NCBI GenBank assembly: GCA_946221765.1
Contig: CAMIMK010000066.1
Coordinates: 1 to 11,613, forward strand
Source: an uncultured Rhodovulum sp.
GTDB lineage: Bacteria; Pseudomonadota; Alphaproteobacteria; Rhodobacterales; Rhodobacteraceae
Reading direction: 5' to 3'
DNA: 11,613 nt
Part shown: in pieces, positions 5,993-11,351 of the stretch
Layout of the letters: each line of letters begins with the position of its first letter
Position numbering within the stretch: the stretch's first letter is position 1
Program-made: the position numbers and the translations under genes
The notes under the pieces: model-generated
Seen by the model: only the letters and a program-made list of their open reading frames with translations
The model's database searches: none
What the model was told of the DNA's origin: nothing

Positions 5993-6595
5993 ATGGCACA
6001 TCGGTTCGCGGAAATCGCCTTCACCCCCGGGGTGAAGGCATTCCAGGAAGACATGGGCAGCCGGGCCAACTATGCCCGGATGGAAGAAGACAGCGCGCCC
6101 TCCAATCACCTTTTGGGCGAACCGGAAGCGGCCTTCCTGCGGGAGCGCGACTCGTTCTACATGGCTTCGGTCGGGGAAACCGGCTGGCCCTATGTGCAGC
6201 ACCGGGGCGGGCCGGCGGGGTTCGTGCGCGTGCTGGACGACGTCAGAATCGGCTTTGCCGATTTCCGTGGCAACCGGCAGTATGTCAGCCTCGGCAACCT
6301 GTCGTCCGACGACCGGGTGTCGCTGTTCTTCATGGACTATGCGAACCGGACACGGCTGAAGCTGTTCGGCCGGGCGCGTGTCGTGCAATCGGATGAACCG
6401 GGACTGCTGGCCCGGCTGGAGGTTGCCGACTACCGCGCCCGTGTCGAACGCGGCATCGTGATCGCGGTGGAAGCGTTCGACTGGAATTGCCCGCAACACA
6501 TCACCCGCCGTTTCACGCTGGATGATATCCAGCGGCTCACCGAACCGTTCGCGCGCCGCATCGAAGAGCTTGAAGCCGAACTTGCCCGCCGCTGA
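5993..6595 (+). CDS. Pyridoxamine 5'-phosphate oxidase-family flavoprotein
   Basis: A 200-residue protein with a PNPOx-like split-barrel. The core spans about residues 45-135 (FYMASVGETGWPYVQHRGGP, then DFRGNRQYVSLGNLSSDDRV and SLFFMDYANRTRLKLFGRAR). The FRGNRQY and LFGRARVV blocks are typical of the FMN- or flavin-binding subgroup rather than vitamin B6 enzymes. A short C-terminal coiled helix (RRIEELEAELARR) ends it. The likely role is flavin-dependent reduction of a small molecule, substrate unknown. ATG 5993 has GAGGAG about 6 bases upstream. It is the last gene of the LysR-linked operon and is followed by a strong hairpin. Confidence 0.9.
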   Translation: MAHRFAEIAFTPGVKAFQEDMGSRANYARMEEDSAPSNHLLGEPEAAFLRERDSFYMASVGETGWPYVQHRGGPAGFVRVLDDVRIGFADFRGNRQYVSLGNLSSDDRVSLFFMDYANRTRLKLFGRARVVQSDEPGLLARLEVADYRARVERGIVIAVEAFDWNCPQHITRRFTLDDIQRLTEPFARRIEELEAELARR

Positions 6596-6621
6596 CATCA
6601 TCCCCTTGCCGCGCGGCGAAC

Positions 6622-6650
6622 GGGCCCCGGGACGCATTGTCCCGGGGCCC
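6622..6650. terminator. Strong hairpin between convergent genes
   Basis: GGGCCCCGGGAC (6622-6633) and GTCCCGGGGCCC (6639-6650) form a perfect 12-bp stem with a 5-base loop. It lies between the end of the four-gene operon and the end of the oppositely oriented cysteine hydrolase. It has no clear T-run on either side, but its position and strength fit a bidirectional terminator. Confidence 0.65.
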
Positions 6651-6659
6651 TCGTACCTG

Positions 6660-7487
6660 TCAGGCGCCTGTCAGGCGGCGCACCGCCTCGTCCGTCGTCC
6701 AGACCGCATTGGCGAGATAGCGGAAGTTGATGATCGCGGCCAGGTAGCCATCGCCCTCGGGCACCTTGGCCGCGGCAGTGGCGTCCTTGGCGACCGCCAC
6801 CTCGAAACCGTTCTCCAGCAGGTCGCGCAGATGCGCCTCGACGCAGAGGTTGGCCGACATGCCCGCAAGGATCACCTGATCCACCCGCCGCTTGCGCAGT
6901 TGCAGCGCAAGGTCGTTGTTCTGTGGCCCGTAGACCTTGTGGGGATTGGCGATGACGGTCTTGCCGTCATGGATGTACTTCTTGTACTGTGGCATGAAAT
7001 CGGCGCCAGAGCCTTCGAAGTTCGTCAGGTCCACCTGGCCTGCGCGATCGAACATCTTGATCGCGTGCATCACCTTTTCCAGCGCGCCCTCGAATTTCCA
7101 GCCGTAATCGGTGGGGAAATACCAGTGCGGCGAGATGAAGAGCTGCGCGCCCGAGGCCTTGGCGGCCGACATCAGCCGTTCGAGGTTCTCGACGGTGTTG
7201 TGCTCCTGCACGCTTTCCCCGACCACGCCCCAGGCCACGCCATCCTCGCGCAGGAAGTCGATCTGCGGGTCGGTGATGACGATGGCAGTGCGCGACAGGT
7301 CAAGCTCCATGTCGCTGGGCGGCAGGCCGGGTTCGGCGGGATCGGCATAGGGGTTGGCCGCCTGCGCCTGCGCCTGTGCGGCGCCGACGCCGACAAGCGT
7401 CGCGGTGGCGGTCGCCGCACCAAGCGCGGTCAGCGCCTCGCGGCGGTTGACGCCGCCGGGGTTGGAGTTCGGGGTGGAATTCGTCAT
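6660..7487 (-). CDS. Exported cysteine hydrolase (isochorismatase fold)
   Basis: A 275-residue protein of the isochorismatase-like cysteine hydrolase superfamily. The catalytic triad is visible: Asp73 (VITDPQIDF), Lys184 (NPHKVYGP) and Cys215 (GMSANLCVEAHLRD), with the usual cis-peptide neighbourhood before the cysteine. The N-terminus carries a Tat-like signal (VNRREALTALGAATATATLV) ending in AQAQAQA near residue 43, so the enzyme is probably periplasmic; most family members are cytoplasmic. The substrate is likely an amide or vinyl ether but is not defined. The start is ATG 7487 with AGGAG about 8 bases upstream, part of which can pair in a hairpin. It is divergent from an AraC regulator and probably monocistronic. 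Confidence 0.9.
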   Translation of the reverse strand: MTNSTPNSNPGGVNRREALTALGAATATATLVGVGAAQAQAQAANPYADPAEPGLPPSDMELDLSRTAIVITDPQIDFLREDGVAWGVVGESVQEHNTVENLERLMSAAKASGAQLFISPHWYFPTDYGWKFEGALEKVMHAIKMFDRAGQVDLTNFEGSGADFMPQYKKYIHDGKTVIANPHKVYGPQNNDLALQLRKRRVDQVILAGMSANLCVEAHLRDLLENGFEVAVAKDATAAAKVPEGDGYLAAIINFRYLANAVWTTDEAVRRLTGA

Positions 7488-7497
7488 GGATCAGACT

Positions 7498-7521
7498 CCT
7501 CTGGTGACGGGTTGCCAGAGG
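7498..7521 (-). promoter_or_regulatory. 5'-UTR hairpin that sequesters the Shine-Dalgarno
   Basis: On the minus strand CCTCTGG (7521-7515) pairs with CCAGAGG (7504-7498) around a 10-base loop. The 3' arm contains most of the AGAGGAG ribosome-binding site of the cysteine hydrolase. Pairing would block translation initiation until opened. The pairing is visible in the sequence; a regulatory effect is inference. Confidence 0.5.
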
Positions 7522-7553
7522 GTAATAGCGAAGCCTTCGTCTCTTTCAGTACC

Positions 7554-7559
7554 ATATTA
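7554..7559 (-). promoter_or_regulatory. Putative -10 box of the cysteine hydrolase promoter
   Basis: TAATAT on the minus strand is a good -10 match. No convincing -35 is found 16-18 bases upstream; that position is occupied by the AraC-type direct repeats. This is the arrangement expected of an activator-dependent promoter. Confidence 0.45.
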
Positions 7560-7597
7560 GTGCTCTTGGATACAAAAACGTGCTATTGAGTTCGAAA
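7560..7597. promoter_or_regulatory. Two direct repeats, probable AraC-family binding sites
   Basis: GTGCTCTTGGATACAAAA (7560-7577) and GTGCTATTGAGTTCGAAA (7580-7597) follow the pattern GTGCT-x-TTG-xx-T-x-C-x-AAA. They are offset by 20 bases, about two helical turns. AraC-family activators bind such tandem half-sites. The repeats lie just upstream of the TAATAT -10 of the cysteine hydrolase and just before the AraC start. Confidence 0.6.
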
Positions 7598-7601
7598 GGC
7601 C

Positions 7602-8564
7602 GTGCTGCTATCCTGCGCCGTGCGCAATGAACATCCCGATCCAGATCCGGCCGATCATGCCCTCGACCAGCTCGAAGTCGGGTCCGAACCCTTTGCGCTG
7701 TGCGAGTTGCAGGGGGCCTGTCGTTTGGGGCTGGATCGCGATGCCGGCGCAACCTTGCACTATGTGCTGGAAGGACGCGGCGCGCTGGTCGTGTCCGGGT
7801 TCGGTCGGCTGCCGTTGTCGCCGGGAACGCTGGTGTTCGTGCCAGTCGGCCGGGCACACAGCCTGATTTGCGAACCCGACCCCTTGACCACGCCGTCCGG
7901 AATGACGTGCGAGGCGGCGGCCCTTCGGCTGGCGCATCTGGTGGAGGGCTCTGGAGAAGCGGGCCGGATGCTGGTGGTCTGCGGGCGGATCACCCTGGGC
8001 GTCAAGGGCACCCACGGTCTGGTGGACCTGCTGGCCGACCCCATGGTGGTTTCGGCGGTGGACGATCCAGCCCTCCGCGACGGCATCGGTGGGCTTCTGC
8101 GCGAATTGTCGGCCCCTGCGCCAGGTGGACGGGCCATGCTGCGCGCCCTGCTGACCCAGTGCGCCATCGCCATGCTGCGCCAGCGCCCCGCGGCTTTGCG
8201 CTTTCAGCCTCTGCTGGCCGATGCGCGCCTTGCGCGTGCGCTGCAGGCGATGCTCGACGACCCCGGTGCGCCGCACAGCGTCGAAAGCCTCGCCGATGCG
8301 GCGGGAATGAGCCGCACAAACTTTGCGCTGCGCTTCGCCGAAGCCGCAGGCACGACTCCGGCAAGACTTCTGCGCGATCTGCGCCTGACAAGGGCGGCGG
8401 CGCTTCTGGCGCAGGGGGATATCGGGGTGGACAGGGTGGCGCTGCGGATGGGCTTTGCCAGCCGCAGCGCCTTTTCACGCGCCTTTGCCGAACGGTTCGG
8501 TCACCCGCCATCCCGCCGCCGTGCCCCGGGCTTGTCCAGGATCACGGTGGCAGATCAGGCATAG
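7602..8564 (+). CDS. AraC-family regulator with cupin sensor domain
   Basis: A regulator of about 320 residues. The N-terminal cupin_6-type sensor spans about residues 20-195 (ALCELQGACRLGLDRDAGAT, LHYVLEGRGALVV, LPLSPGTLVFVPVGRAHSL). The C-terminal AraC domain with two helix-turn-helix units spans about residues 222-307 (SVESLADAAGMSRTNFALRF; VALRMGFASRSAFSRAFAER). This cupin_6 plus AraC layout is common for small-molecule-responsive regulators next to oxidoreductases or hydrolases. There is no in-frame ATG near the N-terminus. GTG 7602 with AAAGG close upstream is the best start; GTG 7620 is possible. It is divergent from the cysteine hydrolase over 114 bases, and its 3' end overlaps the convergent MBL gene by 10 bases. 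Confidence 0.9.
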   Translation: MLLSCAVRNEHPDPDPADHALDQLEVGSEPFALCELQGACRLGLDRDAGATLHYVLEGRGALVVSGFGRLPLSPGTLVFVPVGRAHSLICEPDPLTTPSGMTCEAAALRLAHLVEGSGEAGRMLVVCGRITLGVKGTHGLVDLLADPMVVSAVDDPALRDGIGGLLRELSAPAPGGRAMLRALLTQCAIAMLRQRPAALRFQPLLADARLARALQAMLDDPGAPHSVESLADAAGMSRTNFALRFAEAAGTTPARLLRDLRLTRAAALLAQGDIGVDRVALRMGFASRSAFSRAFAERFGHPPSRRRAPGLSRITVADQA

Positions 8565-9541
8565 GGCCATTCGGCAGGAACCCAATGGAATGAGGCTCCG
8601 TCCGGTGCGACATGGCCGATTCCCGGAAAGGGAAGGTGGCTGCCTGCGACCAGTGCCCGGCTCTGCGCGAATTCGGCCAGCAGCGTCCTGCGCGTCGCAA
8701 CGGCCGTATCCGGGTCGATGTCGAACACGAGCGACACCTCGGGTCTGGAAAACTGCACTGCCGCGGCGATCACCGCATCCGCCAGAATGAACAGCGCGTC
8801 GCCGTCGTCCTCGACCAGCCACCCGGTATGGCCCGGCGTATGGCCGGGAAGCGCGCGGGCGCCAAGACCGCGCAGAGGCTCCGCCCCATCGGACACGCGC
8901 GTGGTCCGTCCCGCATAACCAGCGATCACCGCCTGCGCCGCATCGAAGAACGGTGCCATGAACGCCGGCGCACGGGCGGCATTGGCGGCGTCGGTCCAGA
9001 AGGCGGCCTCGGCCTCGGAAACGATCAATTCCGCACGAGGAAACCTTGCCCGTCCTGCGTCCAGCAGTCCGCCGGCATGGTCGGGATGCAGATGCGTCAG
9101 CAGCACGGCATCGACGGACTCCGGAACGATGCCGTCGGCGGCCAGCGACCCGCTCAGCCGCCCGGCCGTGGGGCCAAAGAGGCTGCCCGTTCCGGCGTCG
9201 ATCAACATCGTGCGCCCGTCCTTGCGCAGTGCCCAGGCCGCGATCCCGATGACGATGGGTGAGCCCGGATCGAGAAAGGCCGCCTCCGCGGCACTGGCAA
9301 GCCCTTCCGCGTCGATGCCGGACCAGTGGCCGGGTTCCAGCGGAAAATAGCCGTCCAGCAGGGGGGTGATCTCGGCCTTGCCGATCCGGCGCCGGAAGGG
9401 CGAGACGACCGCCTCGGCGCCCTGCGCTTGTGCGAGGCGTGGCAAGGCAGGCAGGGCGGTCAGGGCCGTCATCGCCCCCAGCACGGCACGCCTGCCCATT
9501 CCGGGGGACGTGGCAGTAGGTCGTTCGATTAGCGTTTTCAT
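8555..9541 (-). CDS. Tat-exported MBL-fold metallo-hydrolase (copy 2)
   Basis: A 328-residue metallo-beta-lactamase-fold enzyme and a paralogue of the protein at 4484-5446. The Tat signal is GRRAVLGAMTALTALPALPR with cleavage expected near AQAQ (about residue 40). Metal ligands are complete: H150-x-H152-x-D154-H155 (THLHPDHAGG), H234 (PGHTPGH), D255 (FILADAV) and H302 (GSHLPFPGIG). The shared C-terminal motif ends in WVPAEWPYA. Compared with copy 1 it has a longer region before the fold and HTPGH instead of HTPGQ. The start is ATG 9541 (MKTLIER) with AGGAG 9 bases upstream; a longer reading to 9577 would enter the end of the AhpD-like gene. It lies 36 bases after the full-length end of that gene, under the TetR-linked promoter. 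Confidence 0.92.
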   Translation of the reverse strand: MKTLIERPTATSPGMGRRAVLGAMTALTALPALPRLAQAQGAEAVVSPFRRRIGKAEITPLLDGYFPLEPGHWSGIDAEGLASAAEAAFLDPGSPIVIGIAAWALRKDGRTMLIDAGTGSLFGPTAGRLSGSLAADGIVPESVDAVLLTHLHPDHAGGLLDAGRARFPRAELIVSEAEAAFWTDAANAARAPAFMAPFFDAAQAVIAGYAGRTTRVSDGAEPLRGLGARALPGHTPGHTGWLVEDDGDALFILADAVIAAAVQFSRPEVSLVFDIDPDTAVATRRTLLAEFAQSRALVAGSHLPFPGIGHVAPDGASFHWVPAEWPYA

Positions 9542-9577
9542 CGTGTGGATCTCCTGTTTCATGGGCCTATCCATCAA

Positions 9578-10158
9578 TCAGTCTGCCAGCGCGAAGGGCG
9601 CGAAGGCCGCGTCCAGCGGCGTGTCGGTCAGGTGGTTGCTGAAGTTCGACATGACCTTTACGGCAATCGCCAGGATCACCGCAAAGACATGGCGGGGGTG
9701 AAACCCGCCGCAAGGAAGGCCTCGACGTCGGCGGCCGACGGGCGGCCCTGGGTGCGGACCATCGTGCGGGTAAAGGCCGCCAGCGCCTGAAGCCGGGCTT
9801 CGGGCAGGACCGTGCCCTCACGCAAGGCGACGATCGAGCCCTCGGGCACTTTCGACACCTTGGCCGCGATCATCGAATGCGCGGCCACGCAATAGTCGCA
9901 GCCGTTGGCCTGGCTCACCGCAAGGAACACGGTCTCCTGTTCGGCCGGGGTAAAGCCGCCGCCGCTGCGGAAGCCCGCATAGCCTGCAAGGTAGGTCGTC
10001 AGCAGGTCCGGCGCATGCGCCATAAAGCCATACATGTTGGGCACGAAGCCCAGTTTTTGCTGGGCGCCCTCAAGCGCCGCAGCCGCCGCGGGCTCGGCCG
10101 TTTCGGGGGTAAGCGGGGCAATCCTCAGCACGGGGTCGGATATGGTCTGGGCAGTCAT
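9578..10158 (-). pseudogene. AhpD-like carboxymuconolactone decarboxylase-family gene (copy 2), frameshifted
   Basis: The open frame 9676-10158 gives 160 residues with the AhpD signature intact: Glu75, Cys87, Cys90, His94 (NGCDYCVAAH). It then ends abruptly as GFTPAMSLR. If one C is restored at 9690/9691 (GCC CAT instead of GCC AT), the frame continues as PAHVFAVILAIAVKVMSNFS and NHLTDTPLDAAFAPFALAD to a TGA at 9578. That tail is the conserved C-terminus of this family, so a one-base deletion or a sequencing error is near certain. Repaired length would be 193 residues, against 181 for copy 1. Start ATG 10158 has GGAG about 8 bases upstream. The catalytic residues precede the shift, but the lost helices normally pack the trimer/hexamer, so the product is probably impaired if the shift is real. 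Confidence 0.85.
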
Positions 10159-10171
10159 TCTGGCTCTCCAA

Positions 10172-10193
10172 TTACAGAATGATCAGTCTGTAA
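10172..10193. promoter_or_regulatory. 22-bp palindromic operator, probably for the TetR regulator
   Basis: TTACAGA (10172-10178), centre TGATCA, TCTGTAA (10187-10193) forms a dyad with one mismatched pair. It sits in the 69-base spacer between the divergent TetR and AhpD-like genes. It overlaps the inferred -10 of the AhpD-like promoter and abuts the inferred -35 of the TetR promoter, so one bound dimer pair could repress both. Confidence 0.75.
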
Positions 10194-10215
10194 ATTGACG
10201 AGCGCCGTGTGGCAA
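10187..10215 (-). promoter_or_regulatory. Promoter of the AhpD-like/MBL copy-2 operon
   Basis: On the minus strand TTGCCA (10215-10210), a 17-base spacer and TACAGA (10192-10187) give a plausible sigma70-type promoter. The -10 lies inside the palindromic operator. Predicted transcription starts near 10180, about 22 bases before the ATG. Confidence 0.45.
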
Positions 10216-10223
10216 CCTATTTT
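10195..10223 (+). promoter_or_regulatory. Promoter of the TetR gene
   Basis: TTGACG (10195-10200), a 17-base spacer and TATTTT (10218-10223) resemble a sigma70-type promoter. Transcription would begin about 7 bases on, at or next to the ATG pair at 10228-10233, so the message may be leaderless. Confidence 0.5.
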
Positions 10224-10227
10224 CGGA

Positions 10228-10845
10228 ATGATGAGTTCACAAATACCTGATCGCCGTGCACGCGGCCGCCCGAGGGGGTTCGATGAGACCGAGGCGCTCG
10301 AGGCCGCCATGCGGGTCTTCTGGCGCGCGGGCTATGAGGTCGCCTCGGTGGACATGCTGACGCAGGCGATGGGTGTTCCCCGGTCGAGCCTCTACCAGCA
10401 CTTCGGCGACAAGGAGACGCTGTTCCTGCGTTCGGTCGAGCATTATGCGACCACGCGACTCGCCCCCATCCTCGCAACGCTGGACGACAGCCCTCGGCTG
10501 CCCGAGGCGCTCGGCGCGTTCTTCGAAGCGGTGGTGCGTCTCGCCACAGGCGATCCCGAACGGTCGGGCTGTCTGGTGTCCTGCGTTCTGGCAGACGCAG
10601 CCGGGGCAGATGAACGGATGCGCGTCGAACTTGCGCGGCGCTTCGCGCATGTCGAGGGGCGGCTGGCCCGACGCATCCGGACGGCGCAAGGCGGAGGCGA
10701 GGTTCCGGAGCACAATCCGGCGTCGCTGGCAGCGGTTGTCGGCGCCGTCGCGCGCGGGATCATGCTCAGCGCCCGGGCAGGCGTTGACCCCGAGAGCTTG
10801 CGGCAGACCGCAGCGACGGCCGTGGCCATCATCACCGGACGCTGA
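10228..10845 (+). CDS. TetR-family transcriptional repressor
   Basis: A 205-residue regulator of normal TetR length. The N-terminal domain begins after a basic arm (RRARGRPRGFDETEALEAAM), with the helix-turn-helix at about residues 40-62 (SVDMLTQAMGVPRSSLYQHF) and the typical GDKETLF ending. The C-terminal ligand domain contains RSGCLVSCVLADAAG; a GCL motif at this place is common in this TetR subgroup, and cysteines here may allow thiol-based sensing. ATG 10228 (or 10231) is chosen because the promoter-like TATTTT ends at 10223; a TTG at 10195 would lie within the promoter. No Shine-Dalgarno is seen. It is divergent from the AhpD-like/MBL copy-2 operon with a palindrome between, and convergent with the HxlR gene, 9 bases apart. 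Confidence 0.92.
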   Translation: MMSSQIPDRRARGRPRGFDETEALEAAMRVFWRAGYEVASVDMLTQAMGVPRSSLYQHFGDKETLFLRSVEHYATTRLAPILATLDDSPRLPEALGAFFEAVVRLATGDPERSGCLVSCVLADAAGADERMRVELARRFAHVEGRLARRIRTAQGGGEVPEHNPASLAAVVGAVARGIMLSARAGVDPESLRQTAATAVAIITGR

Positions 10846-10854
10846 CCGGCCCGG

Positions 10855-11226
10855 CTATTGTGCCGCAACGGCATCCGCGGTGTCGGCACGCTGCTTCAGC
10901 CGGTGGCCGACGCGGACGATGGCCTCGATCGCGGGCACCAGTTCCGCGCCGAGTTCCGTCAGCGCGTATTCCACCGAGGGCGGAGAGGTCGGCTTCACCT
11001 CGCGCCGGATCACGCCGTTCGCCTCCAGCGCCCGCAGCCGCGCCGTAAGCATCTTGGGCGAGACTCCCGGAATGTCGCGCTTGAGTTCGCCGAACCGACG
11101 CGGACCACCCATCAGGTGCCACAGGATGTTCGGCGTCCAGGCCCCCCCGATCAGCGCAAGACACTCGGTCAGCGGGCAATTGGGCGGCGGCGCGGGCGAG
11201 CGGTTCCTGCGGAGCTTGAGCGGCAT
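10855..11226 (-). CDS. HxlR-family transcriptional regulator
   Basis: A winged-helix regulator of the HxlR family, 123 residues from ATG 11226 or 130 from ATG 11247. The family hallmark CPLTECLALIGGAWTPNILW is followed by RRFGELKRDIPGVSPKMLTA, RLRALEANGVIRR and YALTELGAEL. The cysteine in NCPL is the conserved HxlR position used for redox or electrophile sensing in studied relatives such as YodB; a second cysteine follows in TECLAL. I prefer ATG 11226 because ATG 11247 lies inside a palindrome and lacks a ribosome-binding site, but 11226 has only a weak one too. It is divergent from a glutathione S-transferase, the likely target, with about 105-125 bases between. Confidence 0.9.
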   Translation of the reverse strand: MPLKLRRNRSPAPPPNCPLTECLALIGGAWTPNILWHLMGGPRRFGELKRDIPGVSPKMLTARLRALEANGVIRREVKPTSPPSVEYALTELGAELVPAIEAIVRVGHRLKQRADTADAVAAQ

Positions 11227-11245
11227 GGCGGGGACCCCGGTTTCC

Positions 11246-11260
11246 ATCCGGTAACCGGAT
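11246..11260. promoter_or_regulatory. Possible HxlR operator (ATCCGG-TAA-CCGGAT)
   Basis: A 15-bp dyad with perfect 6-bp arms around a 3-base centre. It overlaps the upstream ATG (11247) of the HxlR gene and lies in the divergent spacer with the GST gene. HxlR dimers bind short dyads of this kind; the assignment is by position. Confidence 0.45.
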
Positions 11261-11351
11261 AATGCGGTATCGAAAGGAAAGCAAGTTTACAGAAGTGATC
11301 GTTCCGCCCCATATCGGCGACGTCGTGAACCAATCAACAAGGACCCGATCC

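Noticed and set aside
9542..9577. Longer start (9577) for the second MBL protein
   Set aside because: ATG 9541 has AGGAG at ideal spacing and leads straight into the Tat signal; the longer start would place extra residues before the twin arginines and reaches the end of the AhpD-like gene.
10195..10227. TTG 10195 as the TetR start
   Set aside because: This TTG is the first half of the TTGACG -35 hexamer; TetR similarity begins after the ATG pair at 10228.
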